Source: a virus
Length of the DNA: 44,339 nucleotides
Reading direction: 5' to 3' (one strand)
Virus record (IMG/VR): IMGVR_UViG_3300045944_000135
Span: 1-44,339 of that record
Shown: positions 1-7,199 of the stretch, piece after piece
Numbering within the stretch: position 1 is the first letter of the stretch
Layout of the letters: each line of letters starts with the position of its first letter
Program-made: the position numbers and the translations under genes
The notes under the pieces: generated by a model
Databases searched by the model: none
Told to the model about the DNA's origin: nothing
The model's input: only the letters and a program-made list of their open reading frames with translations

Positions 1-171
1 TTCCTTGTCGGAGCTGCTGTCGGATTCTATCTCGGTTATCGCTTTAATCAAAAAAAGATCCGAGCAGAAGAAATAAAACGGGCTGATAAAGCTATTGATG
101 AAATGCGTGAGTATTATCACGAGCACTATACGATCTTGAAGCCATCTCCGGAGGAAGTAGTCAAGGAGAAG
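1..171. repeat. Terminal direct repeat, left copy
   Basis: Bases 1-171 are repeated at 44169-44339 with one mismatch (T at 45, C at 44213). The repeat lies inside an open reading frame and both forms encode Phe at that codon. This is what a circular or circularly permuted genome looks like when a linear contig overlaps itself. A real packaged terminal repeat is possible but less likely, because it would cut a gene in two. Confidence 0.93.
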
Positions 172-612
172 GGCTACGACGAGGCTCCGCGTCCGACAAG
201 GCCGCCGGTTCCAGTTGCTCCAGCACCAGTTGTCAAAACTGATATTCCACCCGACAAATCGAAAGACGAAGGCTGGGACTGGACGATGCAATTGGCAGAT
301 CGAACTCCGTCCGAGCCGTATGTCATCCATCAGAGCGAATTCAATAGCGATCAGTCGGGGTACAACAAAGTAGCCTGGACATATTACGATACTGACGATG
401 TTCTCGTAGATGAAGATGAGCAGCCAGTTACTCGTCCGGCGGATGTTATTGGTGAGGAGAATCTCCTAAAATTCGGATTAGGTGCCGATGATTTCGATGT
501 TGTCTTCGTTCGTAATGAGCTGATCGATATGGATTTCGAGATCGTCCGGACAAAGAAAAGTTACGAAGCAGAAGTTCAGGGACTCGATCCACATGACATT
601 GACACAAGTTGA
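1..612 (+). CDS. Membrane-anchored acidic protein, C-terminal part of a gene crossing the junction
   Basis: The reading frame is open from base 1 and continues in frame from the ATG at 44052 once the duplicated end is removed, giving a protein of about 242 residues. The N-terminal 39 residues lie at 44052-44168. One membrane helix (LIAGGFLVGAAVGFYLGY) falls at the junction. It is followed by a charged helix, a proline/valine-rich linker (PTRPPVPVAPAPVV) and an acidic C-terminal domain with many Asp and Glu residues. The likely topology is a short N-terminus, one helix and a large soluble domain. It closes the membrane-protein cluster that begins at 38.3 kb and overlaps the next gene by 20 bp. 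I do not recognise a function. An ATG at 103 also exists, but starting there would drop the membrane helix. Confidence 0.85.
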   Translation, partial: FLVGAAVGFYLGYRFNQKKIRAEEIKRADKAIDEMREYYHEHYTILKPSPEEVVKEKGYDEAPRPTRPPVPVAPAPVVKTDIPPDKSKDEGWDWTMQLADRTPSEPYVIHQSEFNSDQSGYNKVAWTYYDTDDVLVDEDEQPVTRPADVIGEENLLKFGLGADDFDVVFVRNELIDMDFEIVRTKKSYEAEVQGLDPHDIDTS

Positions 613-1108
613 CCACGATTATTTTGTTTGGTTAGTATCGCAGATCAATGTTCACGAGAGAAATCCAAACACTTACAACGATCTCTTTGCGAGAATGCAC
701 GATACCGAATTCGTCTGGCATGTTCCCAACGATGACAATCGTGTAGAAGATGGTCGCGAACTACGCAGTGAGTTCTTGCAGGGGGCCCGGTACGGTTTTC
801 CACGAGCAGTTTCGGTTCTCGAAGTACTGGTAGCGCTTAGTCGACGAGTTGCATTCGTTGCTGGTGGGGATCCGAAATTGTGGGCCTGGCAATTGATCGA
901 AAACCTCCGCCTACACAAAGCATCCGATCCCTTGATTGGTGCTAAAGCCGATAGAGTTGATCATATTCTCGAAGTTCTCGTTTGGCGCTTGTATGAACGA
1001 GATGGTCAAGGCGGATTCTTTCCATTGAACGAACCTACAGAAGATCAGACCAAGGTCGAAGTCTGGTTTCAAATGCAAGCATATGTCGGTGAGATTCAAG
1101 GACCTTAG
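593..1108 (+). CDS. Conserved phage protein, function unknown
   Basis: A 171-residue soluble protein starting at ATG 593, overlapping the preceding gene by 20 bp. The N-terminus (QVDHDYFVWLVSQI, then NPNTYNDLFARMHDTEFVW) and the following helical segment (SVLEVLVALSRRVAF) match my recollection of a protein found widely in siphophages next to replication genes. I know of no demonstrated function for it. There are no membrane segments, signal peptide or catalytic motif that I can recognise. The stop lies 17 bp before the replication fusion gene, so the two are probably co-transcribed. Confidence 0.85.
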   Translation: MTLTQVDHDYFVWLVSQINVHERNPNTYNDLFARMHDTEFVWHVPNDDNRVEDGRELRSEFLQGARYGFPRAVSVLEVLVALSRRVAFVAGGDPKLWAWQLIENLRLHKASDPLIGAKADRVDHILEVLVWRLYERDGQGGFFPLNEPTEDQTKVEVWFQMQAYVGEIQGP

Positions 1109-1125
1109 TCTTGAAGGGAGGTTTA

Positions 1126-4100
1126 ATGGATTTCTATCAGATCCGTTCTCGAGAAACGAAAGATAAGGGTATGGAATTATATCCCGATTTCATTGTCGGA
1201 CGTTCTCAGGATCTGATGGTTCAAGGACGGACCTTTTATGCAATTTGGGATTCAGTAAAAGGTCTTTGGTCTCGCGACGAGTATGATGTCCAACGACTTG
1301 TAGATGAAGATCTAGAAGCCGAAGCTGATAAATTGCGAAAAGAAACAGGAATAAATTACATAGTAAAATACATGCGCTCATTTCAAAGTAATTCCTGGGC
1401 GCTATTCAAGAAATTCCTGGCGAATATCAGCGACAATAATCACCCTCTTGATTCGAAGATCCTTTTTGCAAATTCGGACGTAAAGAAAGCGGATTATGCA
1501 AGTAAAACGTTGAATTATCCCTTGGAAGATGGGGATATTTCAGCTTGGGACGAACTTGTGGGGACATTGTATTCGGTAGAAGAGCGAGCCAAAATCGAAT
1601 GGGCTATCGGATCCATCGTGTCTGGGGATTCGAAGAAAATTCATAAATTCTTTGTCTTCTATGGTCCCGCTGGATCCGGTAAGTCCACGATACTGAATAT
1701 AATTCAAAAATTGTTCGACGGCTATACTACTACCTTCGATGGAAAAGCTCTTGGACGTGACGGTTCAACCTTTGCCACAGAAGCCTTCAAGAATAATCCC
1801 CTGGTTGCTATTCAACACGACGGTGATCTGTCCCGACTTGAGGATAACACTCGGTTGAACTCGATTGTTTCTCATGAAGTAATGACGATGAATGAGAAAT
1901 ACAAGCCGAGTTATACTGCTAGAGCGGAAGCACTCTTGTTCATTGGCACCAACCAGCCTGTAAAAATTACCGATGCCAAATCAGGAATCATACGTAGACT
2001 GATCGATATTCATCCAACTGGTGTGAAGATTCCGATTAGGCACTATCATGCGTTGTTGAGTAAGATCGACTTTGAGCTAGGAGCTATCGCTCAGCATTGT
2101 CTGCGAGTATATTTGGAGATGGGCAGGAACTATTATAATGGTTACCGCCCACTCGAAATGATGCTGCAAACAGACGTCTTTTTCAATTTCATCGAAGCGT
2201 ATTACGACATATTCAAATCCCAAAATTACACGACCTTGAAGCAAGCGTATGGTCTCTACAAAGAGTTCTGCGAAGAGACCGGTATCGACCGACCGCTTCC
2301 TCAATACAAAGTTCGCGAAGAGCTTCGTGACTATTTTGACGAGTTCAAAGATCGAGGCGAAGTAAATGGAAAACAAGTTCGAAGTCTCTATTCCGGATTT
2401 AATGCTGAAAAGTTTAAGGTTCCAAAAGACAGTGATGAAGATCTGCCTGCTTATTCTCTGGTCATGGATGAAACTGAGTCGCTCTTTGATCTTGAGTTTG
2501 GTACACAACTCGCTCAGTACGCAAATATTCAGGGAGTGCCAGGACGCAAGTGGGAAAATGTGGAGACGACTCTTTCAGATATTGATACGTCGCGATTACA
2601 CTACGTAAAAGTACCTGAAAAACATGTCGTCATCGACTTCGATCTCAAACAGACAGACGGTCACAGTGGTCTTGAACGAAATTTGGAGGCGGCAAGCCAG
2701 TGGCCAGCGACCTATGCTGAGCTCAGCAAATCTGGAAGTGGCGTACATCTTCACTATGAGTACGATGGAAATCCACTAGATCTAGCACCCGTATATTCCG
2801 AGGGCATCGAGATCAAGGTCTTTACGGGAGACGCATCACTACGTAGGCAATTGACGCTCTGCAATGCGTGGCCTATTTCCAAGATCAGCAGTGGGCTCCC
2901 GCTTAAAAAGAAGAAGGAGCAGATGCTTAAGGCTAAGACGATTACAACAGAAAAGGGTCTTAGGGATCTAATCGAACGAAACTTGAAGAAAGAGATCCAT
3001 CCGGGAACCAAGCCATCTGTAGATTTCATAGCTCATATTCTCGAGGAGGCTTATGAATCGAAATTAAAATACGACGTCACCGATCTACGACCACGTATTC
3101 TCGCTTTTGCCAACAACAGTACCCATCAAGCCTCCACTTGCTTGAAGACGGTACAAACGATGAAGTTCCAATCCGAGCCGGAGCTGAATTCGGATGGTTC
3201 TGTGCAGGTGGACGACGATCGGATGGTTATCTTCGACGTCGAAGTTTATCCGAATCTATTCGTCATCTGTTGGAAATTTCGTGGCGAGGATACGGTTGTC
3301 AGGATGATCAACCCCTCGCAAGCGGAAGTCGAGGCCTTGACAAGGTTGAAATTGGTCGGTTTCTACAATCGTCGCTTCGACAATCATATTCTCTATGCCG
3401 CGGTCCTGGGTTACTCTGTCGAACAGTTGTTTGATCTAGCGCGAAAGATAGTCGAGGGCAATCGTAATGCTTACTTCGCGCAAGCCTACAATCTTTCCTA
3501 TAGCGACGTCTGGGATTTTAGTTCAGTTAAACAAAGCTTGAAAAAATTTGAGATCGATCTGGGTATCCATCATATGGAACTGGATTTTCCCTTGGACGAG
3601 CCCGTAGCTGAAGAAGATTGGTCACGAGTCGTCGAATATTGTGTCAACGATGTTCGAGCAACCGAGTCTGTGTTGGAAGATCGTTGGGAGGATTTCGTCG
3701 CTCGTCAGATCCTAGCTGAGCTTAGTGGGTTGACTGTTAACGATACGACACAAAGGCACACAGCGAAGATCATATTTGGAAACGACAAGAACCCGCAGCA
3801 ATATTTTGTCTATACCGATCTGAGTGAGGAGTTCAGTGGTTATACATTTGACGCTGGTCAAAGCTGGTATCGCGGTGAGAATCCCGGTGAGGGTGGGTAT
3901 GTCTATGCCGAGCCTGGAATATACACCAACGTTGCTCTATTGGACATTGCTTCTATGCATCCAACCTCAATTGAGATCCTTAATCTCTTCGGTAAATACA
4001 CAAGTCGATTCAGCGATCTCAAAAAAGCCCGGCTGGCTATCAAACATCGAGATTACGATCTAGCAAGGACGATGCTGAACGGCCGCTTGGCCCCCTTTCT

Positions 4101-4899
4101 GGAGAACGAAGATGGAGCAGAGAAGCTGGCTTATGCACTAAAAATAGTTATTAACATTGTCTATGGATTGACCTCGGCCTCCTTCCCCAACCCGTTTCGC
4201 GACCCTCGTAACAAAGATAATATCGTAGCCAAGCGTGGAGCTCTCTATATGATCGACTTGAAGAACTGGCTCAAAGACAACCACCATTCAGTTGTGCATA
4301 TCAAAACTGATTCGGTCAAGATTCCTTATGCCGTTGGTGGCGGCGAGCATGTTATCGAGCTTGTCAAAGAACACGGAGCTAAGTACGGCTATGATTTCGA
4401 GCACGAGATAACTTACGACAAACTGTGTCTTGTCAACGACGCTGTGTATATTGCTTGCAAAGATGGTAAGTGGACGGCTGTCGGTTCCCAATTTCAACAT
4501 CCTTACGTATTCAAGACATTGTTCTCCGGAGAAGAACTCGAATTCGACGACTTTTGCGAAAGTAAGAACGTGACCAAGGGAACGATGTATCTGGATCGAG
4601 AGGAACACGAAAAAGATGAAACGCTTAATTATCGTGATATGCGGCATATTGGGCGGTCTGGCTTATTCGTTCCTGTATTGGAAGGCGGCGGTACGCTTTT
4701 CCGGATGGCTGACGACAAGTACTACGCTGTCGCGGGCACTAAAGGCCACAAGTGGATCGAAGCGGAAATAGCTAAATCGATTCCAGACCTCAAGATCGAC
4801 ATGTCATATTTTGAGAAACTGAAAGATGAAGCCGTCAATACTATTCTCGAATTTGGTTCCTTCCAAGACTTCGTTAGGAGAGAAGATGCCACAACCTGA
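1126..4899 (+). CDS. Replicative fusion protein: SF3-type helicase, AEP primase, 3'-5' exonuclease and family B DNA polymerase
   Basis: A 1257-residue protein whose start, ATG 1126, follows AAGGGAGG; an upstream in-frame TTG at 1111 is less likely. Motifs in order: Walker A GPAGSGKST at 180-188 and FIGTNQP at 272-278, as in D5-like SF3 helicases; then AEP primase-like motifs DFD (504-506), SGSGVHLH (His541) and GIEIKV (Glu562); then exonuclease motifs DVE (704-706), NRRFD (to 752) and YCVND (838-842); then polymerase motif A DIASMHP (Asp940), motif B KIVINIVYG (1006-1014) and motif C KTDS (1060-1063). Family knowledge predicts unwinding, priming, synthesis and proofreading in one chain. The helicase precedes the primase, whereas AEP-D5 proteins usually have primase first. 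Motif A has His where family B enzymes usually have Tyr (SLYP). Assignment of the polymerase and exonuclease is strong; the primase assignment rests on three motifs. Confidence 0.88.
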   Translation: MDFYQIRSRETKDKGMELYPDFIVGRSQDLMVQGRTFYAIWDSVKGLWSRDEYDVQRLVDEDLEAEADKLRKETGINYIVKYMRSFQSNSWALFKKFLANISDNNHPLDSKILFANSDVKKADYASKTLNYPLEDGDISAWDELVGTLYSVEERAKIEWAIGSIVSGDSKKIHKFFVFYGPAGSGKSTILNIIQKLFDGYTTTFDGKALGRDGSTFATEAFKNNPLVAIQHDGDLSRLEDNTRLNSIVSHEVMTMNEKYKPSYTARAEALLFIGTNQPVKITDAKSGIIRRLIDIHPTGVKIPIRHYHALLSKIDFELGAIAQHCLRVYLEMGRNYYNGYRPLEMMLQTDVFFNFIEAYYDIFKSQNYTTLKQAYGLYKEFCEETGIDRPLPQYKVREELRDYFDEFKDRGEVNGKQVRSLYSGFNAEKFKVPKDSDEDLPAYSLVMDETESLFDLEFGTQLAQYANIQGVPGRKWENVETTLSDIDTSRLHYVKVPEKHVVIDFDLKQTDGHSGLERNLEAASQWPATYAELSKSGSGVHLHYEYDGNPLDLAPVYSEGIEIKVFTGDASLRRQLTLCNAWPISKISSGLPLKKKKEQMLKAKTITTEKGLRDLIERNLKKEIHPGTKPSVDFIAHILEEAYESKLKYDVTDLRPRILAFANNSTHQASTCLKTVQTMKFQSEPELNSDGSVQVDDDRMVIFDVEVYPNLFVICWKFRGEDTVVRMINPSQAEVEALTRLKLVGFYNRRFDNHILYAAVLGYSVEQLFDLARKIVEGNRNAYFAQAYNLSYSDVWDFSSVKQSLKKFEIDLGIHHMELDFPLDEPVAEEDWSRVVEYCVNDVRATESVLEDRWEDFVARQILAELSGLTVNDTTQRHTAKIIFGNDKNPQQYFVYTDLSEEFSGYTFDAGQSWYRGENPGEGGYVYAEPGIYTNVALLDIASMHPTSIEILNLFGKYTSRFSDLKKARLAIKHRDYDLARTMLNGRLAPFLENEDGAEKLAYALKIVINIVYGLTSASFPNPFRDPRNKDNIVAKRGALYMIDLKNWLKDNHHSVVHIKTDSVKIPYAVGGGEHVIELVKEHGAKYGYDFEHEITYDKLCLVNDAVYIACKDGKWTAVGSQFQHPYVFKTLFSGEELEFDDFCESKNVTKGTMYLDREEHEKDETLNYRDMRHIGRSGLFVPVLEGGGTLFRMADDKYYAVAGTKGHKWIEAEIAKSIPDLKIDMSYFEKLKDEAVNTILEFGSFQDFVRREDATT

Positions 4900-5353
4900 T
4901 AACACGGTACTGATGGAAGGAGTCCGGATCATCTTCCGTAACTTCTCCGGCAAAGAGGGCCAGTACAATCGAGAAGGTGATCGTAATTTCGCAGTCTTGC
5001 TCGACGACAACGTGGCCAACGCAATGGCTGAAGACAACTGGAATGTCAAATGGCTCCGCCCCCGTGATGAAGACGAGGAGGAGAACCCGCAGGCCTATCT
5101 GCCGGTTTCAGTTAACTTCAAAGGCCGTCCGCCACGCATCGTCTTAGTAACTTCTCGTGGTCGCACCCATCTAGATGAGGACTCAGTCGAGATGCTCGAT
5201 TGGGCTGACATCATCAATGTCGACTTGATCGTTCGTCCATACGAATGGCAAGTCAATGAGAAGAGTGGGATCAAGGCTTACCTGCAGAGTATCTACGTGA
5301 CAATTGAAGAAGATCCTCTGGAGATAAAGTATTCTGAACTAGATCAAGCATGA
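4886..5353 (+). CDS. Putative ssDNA-binding protein
   Basis: A 155-residue protein, with ATG 4886 chosen because TTAGGAGAGAAG precedes it; a longer in-frame ORF from 4826 would overlap the polymerase by 74 bp without such a site. The actual overlap is 14 bp. The sequence begins with a beta-rich stretch (VLMEGVRIIFRNFSGKEGQ, then NFAVLLDD), has a central VSVNFKGRPPRIVLV strand pair, and an acidic C-terminus. This pattern is compatible with an OB-fold ssDNA-binding protein. The position directly after the polymerase fits that role. No diagnostic motif settles it, so the function is inferred mainly from context and composition. Confidence 0.62.
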   Translation: MPQPDNTVLMEGVRIIFRNFSGKEGQYNREGDRNFAVLLDDNVANAMAEDNWNVKWLRPRDEDEEENPQAYLPVSVNFKGRPPRIVLVTSRGRTHLDEDSVEMLDWADIINVDLIVRPYEWQVNEKSGIKAYLQSIYVTIEEDPLEIKYSELDQA

Positions 5354-5442
5354 TAGCTTTAGCTATTGTCATCGCGATTATAGTTCTGATCAGTATTGCA
5401 TTTGGATATTTCCTTGGTATAACACGCAACCGAAACGAATAG
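5350..5442 (+). CDS. Single-helix membrane micropeptide
   Basis: A 30-residue peptide (MIALAIVIAIIVLISIAF, then GYFLGITRNRNE) starting at an ATGA overlap with the preceding stop, so it is probably translationally coupled. Residues 2-25 form one hydrophobic helix, followed by a short basic tail that predicts the C-terminus inside. It is one of several micropeptides of this design in the genome (also 6450, 6881 and 23322). Possible roles include a holin-like or membrane-protein regulator, but nothing in the sequence decides this. Confidence 0.6.
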   Translation: MIALAIVIAIIVLISIAFGYFLGITRNRNE

Positions 5443-5447
5443 GACTT

Positions 5448-5765
5448 ATGGAAAATACTAGCCTTACAAAAAAGTATGTTCGCAAGCCGCTATTCGTGGA
5501 TGCGGTTCAGGTCACCGAGGAGAACTTCGTCGATATCGCCCGCTGGTGCTTTGGTGAGATTGGCAATATCGATGAGTCGCCCGTCGACAGGTCGCAGCCC
5601 GCTGAGCCGAACAAGCAGTACATCCACGTGCGAGTCCATAATCCAAAGAATCCTAGACAAACCAAAGCATTCGTAGGGGATTGGATTCTCTACACAGAAC
5701 GAGGCTACAAGGTCTATACAACTAAGGCCTTTCAAGCGAATTTCGATCCGGTGGAAGAAAGCTGA
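5448..5765 (+). CDS. Conserved small phage protein (GDWILYTERGYKVY type)
   Basis: A 105-residue soluble protein from ATG 5448, 5 bp after the micropeptide. The segment AFVGDWILYTERGYKVYTT, followed by KAFQANFDPV, resembles a family widespread in phages, in which a 'GDW' turn sits between beta strands near the C-terminus. No function is established that I know of. An N-terminal strand (KPLFVDAVQVTEENFVDIARW) precedes a variable loop. It is the last gene before the hairpin and promoter cassette at 5776-5841, so it probably ends the replication operon. Confidence 0.75.
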   Translation: MENTSLTKKYVRKPLFVDAVQVTEENFVDIARWCFGEIGNIDESPVDRSQPAEPNKQYIHVRVHNPKNPRQTKAFVGDWILYTERGYKVYTTKAFQANFDPVEES

Positions 5766-5775
5766 TCAGAACGTT

Positions 5776-5799
5776 CGCGAAGAAAACACTTATTATAAT
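5776..5799 (+). promoter_or_regulatory. Promoter-like element, copy 1 (CGCG-N14-TATAAT)
   Basis: CGCG at 5776-5779, 14 bp, then TATAAT at 5794-5799 followed by GA. The ACA inside the spacer ends 5 bp before the hexamer, as in the other copies. There is no canonical TTGACA. It lies in the gap between the genes ending at 5765 and starting at 5855. Confidence 0.7.
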
Positions 5800-5841
5800 G
5801 AGAGGAAATTATAGCATGCTATCCTCTCATTCTTTTTTTTT
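5797..5841 (+). terminator. Hairpin with T-run overlapping promoter copy 1
   Basis: AATGAGAGGA (5797-5806) pairs perfectly with TCCTCTCATT (5822-5831); the apex contains the palindrome ATAGCATGCTAT, and a run of T follows to 5841. Upstream transcripts would be expected to terminate here. The 5' arm overlaps the -10 hexamer of the promoter, and the ribosome binding site of the next gene begins right after the T-run. Confidence 0.75.
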
Positions 5842-5854
5842 CGGAGGAGGTGTT

Positions 5855-6046
5855 ATGTCGGAGCCCGAGAAGAAGTCGTTTGTGAAAGCTTGCCAGGAGT
5901 TTTTTTCCGGAGGTAAGCACGGCCGTAAGGTGGAGATCGCGGAGTTCAAGGCCTTGAGTACGCAAGACAAGATCGACTTGAGTCAGGAGCTTCTCGCCGC
6001 GGGATTCGATCACAAGCCGTATACGGGTGAAGAAGTCGCAGCATGA
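5855..6046 (+). CDS. Small charged protein, function unknown
   Basis: A 63-residue protein starting at ATG 5855, preceded by CGGAGGAGGTGTT, one of the strongest ribosome binding sites in the genome. A longer ORF from 5798 would start inside the hairpin and is rejected. The sequence has EIAEFKALSTQDKIDLSQEL and a hydrophilic, probably helical fold; no cysteine pairs or membrane helix. It resembles small 'STQDKIDL' proteins of phages, which have no known function. It is the first gene downstream of promoter copy 1 and could be expressed early at high level. Confidence 0.78.
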   Translation: MSEPEKKSFVKACQEFFSGGKHGRKVEIAEFKALSTQDKIDLSQELLAAGFDHKPYTGEEVAA

Positions 6047-6126
6047 ATAATCCCTTGGGCTCTGAGTGGGAAGCCCCTTCCCCAACCTTCTTGCCCGGGG
6101 AGTGCTGTTCGGTCGCCGCAGACTGA
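6043..6126 (+). CDS. 27-residue peptide, translationally coupled
   Basis: The peptide (MNNPLGSEWEAPSPTFLPGE, then CCSVAAD) starts at an ATGA overlap with the preceding stop. It has one Cys-Cys pair and no membrane helix. The same DNA folds into a stem between 6055 and 6146, so this stretch could act as RNA rather than as a coding sequence. ATGA overlaps are the rule in this region, which supports translation. No function recognised. Confidence 0.4.
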   Translation: MNNPLGSEWEAPSPTFLPGECCSVAAD

Positions 6127-6146
6127 ATGGTGGCTTGGAGCCCAAT
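6055..6146 (+). other. Possible structured leader RNA
   Basis: TTGGGCTC (6055-6062) is perfectly complementary to GAGCCCAA (6139-6146). Inside lie GGGAAG-CCC-CTTCCC and a GCCGC/GTGGC helix, giving a possible three-way junction. It ends 15 bases before the start codon at 6162. It overlaps the 27-residue peptide frame, so the pairing may be incidental or may regulate the next gene. Confidence 0.35.
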
Positions 6147-6161
6147 ACTATAGGAGAAAAT

Positions 6162-6449
6162 ATGAGATTGATTCATTGTGACGGTGACAATTGCAAAAAC
6201 TCCGAAGATCCTGACGAATCGAAATTCGAGCGTTCAATCGAACAGGTTACCTTGACCTTCTTGACTGATCCACGAGTTCCGGCAGGAGAAAGTGGAGAAT
6301 CGTATAAGGCAGATCTGTGCGAGGATTGTCGAGCAACGATGCTGCATTTGTATTTCAAGGGTCCGGGAAAAGGATTGTCCGAAGCTCCACTTGGTCCACG
6401 CAGAATCGAGGAGATAGTCGCACCAGAATCTCGAAAAGCGGCTCCTTAA
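6162..6449 (+). CDS. Small zinc-ribbon-like protein
   Basis: A 95-residue protein from ATG 6162, preceded by TAGGAGAAAAT; an upstream in-frame ATG at 6066 would run through the structured leader and lacks a site. Two cysteine pairs, CDGDNC near the N-terminus and CEDC near residue 60, could bind one zinc ion. Between them lies a beta-rich segment (SIEQVTLTFLTD). The C-terminal third is basic and proline-rich. The layout fits a small zinc-binding nucleic-acid or protein adaptor of phage; the function is unknown. The next gene starts one base after its stop. Confidence 0.72.
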   Translation: MRLIHCDGDNCKNSEDPDESKFERSIEQVTLTFLTDPRVPAGESGESYKADLCEDCRATMLHLYFKGPGKGLSEAPLGPRRIEEIVAPESRKAAP

Positions 6450-6554
6450 ATGTGGGATCTAGTAGTTCTCATACTAGGTTTGTGGTGGGGCTTGATCGTC
6501 TTATTCGTCGCTATTGCCTTTGTCAGTACTACGCGTAGAAAGTGGAGCGAATGA
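6450..6554 (+). CDS. Single-helix membrane micropeptide
   Basis: A 34-residue peptide (MWDLVVLILGLWWGLIVLFV, then AIAFVSTTRRKWSE) directly after the preceding stop and overlapping the next gene by ATGA. Residues 3-26 are one hydrophobic helix with three tryptophans and a basic tail, so the C-terminus is probably cytoplasmic. There is no ribosome binding site of its own; coupling to the upstream gene is likely. Function unknown. Confidence 0.58.
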   Translation: MWDLVVLILGLWWGLIVLFVAIAFVSTTRRKWSE

Positions 6555-6805
6555 CTGAAGATCTTACCAAGGTCAAAGAAGTTCGAGAGATCGCAAAGGA
6601 ATTCCATCAGACATACGAAAAGCTAGCTCCTCTACTCGGCTACAAAACTCGTAAGGCAACAGCAGTCAGATGGTCGGAAGTACCTGATAAACCAAAACTA
6701 CTGATGATGGAAACGGTGGACAACCTGATCGAAAGGGGTATCATCAGTGCCGGTCCGAAAGTCAAAGGGCGGGTACAAGTACGGCAGAAAAGGAAAGCTG
6801 TATAA
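6551..6805 (+). CDS. Conserved small helical protein
   Basis: An 84-residue protein; ATG 6551 is chosen over an in-frame GTG at 6542 because it makes the ATGA overlap typical here. The N-terminal two thirds are helical (KVKEVREIAKEFHQTYEKLA), followed by ATAVRWSEVPDKPKLLMMET, and the C-terminus is strongly basic. This 'YKTR...W.EVP..N/K..LM' arrangement is one I recall from many phage small proteins without known function. It could bind nucleic acid through the basic tail, which is an inference. Confidence 0.7.
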   Translation: MTEDLTKVKEVREIAKEFHQTYEKLAPLLGYKTRKATAVRWSEVPDKPKLLMMETVDNLIERGIISAGPKVKGRVQVRQKRKAV

Positions 6806-6884
6806 AGGTAAGGGCGCAAAAGCGAAAGCAGCAAAGCAGGGTAGAGCGATTCGAGCCAGTCAGGCCCGACGAGGTAAGAAGTGA
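6747..6884 (+). CDS. Basic KGGYKYG-type phage peptide
   Basis: A 45-residue peptide starting at GTG 6747, overlapping the preceding gene by 59 bp in another frame. It contains VRKSKGGYKYGRKGKLYKG, then KAAKQGRAIRASQARRGKK. This closely resembles a short basic peptide found across many phages (KGGYKWG...GKVY...QGRAI.AS), which is usually encoded late or near DNA genes and has no firm function. Very high Lys/Arg content suggests nucleic-acid binding. The match to that family is why I accept such a large overlap. Confidence 0.62.
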   Translation: MPVRKSKGGYKYGRKGKLYKGKGAKAKAAKQGRAIRASQARRGKK

Positions 6885-6961
6885 GTAATAATCAACTTTT
6901 GGTAATCGGAGTCATTGTCTTGCTAATCGTTATTGTTATCGCGATGAGGAGAAAGGAGTAA
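6881..6961 (+). CDS. Single-helix membrane micropeptide
   Basis: A 26-residue peptide (MSNNQLLVIGVIVLLIVIVI, then AMRRKE) starting at a GTGA overlap with the basic peptide gene. Almost the whole chain is one membrane helix with a short basic tail. The size and coupled start match the micropeptides at 5350 and 6450. Function unknown. Confidence 0.52.
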   Translation: MSNNQLLVIGVIVLLIVIVIAMRRKE

Positions 6962-6994
6962 GCCTTCAAGGAGCGAATTTACTATAAGAAGCAG

Positions 6995-7189
6995 ATGCTA
7001 GGTAAGTGGCGTCGAATGGATCACGATGGAAAGCAGCATGTAAACGAAGAGCAGATGTATAGGGAGATTCAAAAATACGTCAACGATGGCTGGAAAGTTG
7101 AGCTGTTTGGCGAAACGTTCACCCGAGGTATATTGCTCACACGTGAACAGCGACGTCAGAACGGGTTAGAACAATTACTGAGTGCATAG
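6995..7189 (+). CDS. Small protein of unknown function
   Basis: A 64-residue protein (KWRRMDHDGKQHVNEEQMYR, then EIQKYVNDGWKVELFGETF). The start is uncertain. ATG 6995 has no clear ribosome binding site, while the frame stays open back to 6962, and an ATT at 6977 lies just after AAGGAG, which could give a longer N-terminus (IYYKKQM). The C-terminal half (GWKVELFGETFTRGILLTRE) looks like a small alpha/beta fold. It is the last gene before the 560-bp gene-free structured block. Confidence 0.6.
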   Translation: MLGKWRRMDHDGKQHVNEEQMYREIQKYVNDGWKVELFGETFTRGILLTREQRRQNGLEQLLSA

Positions 7190-7199
7190 ATTCTTGCTG

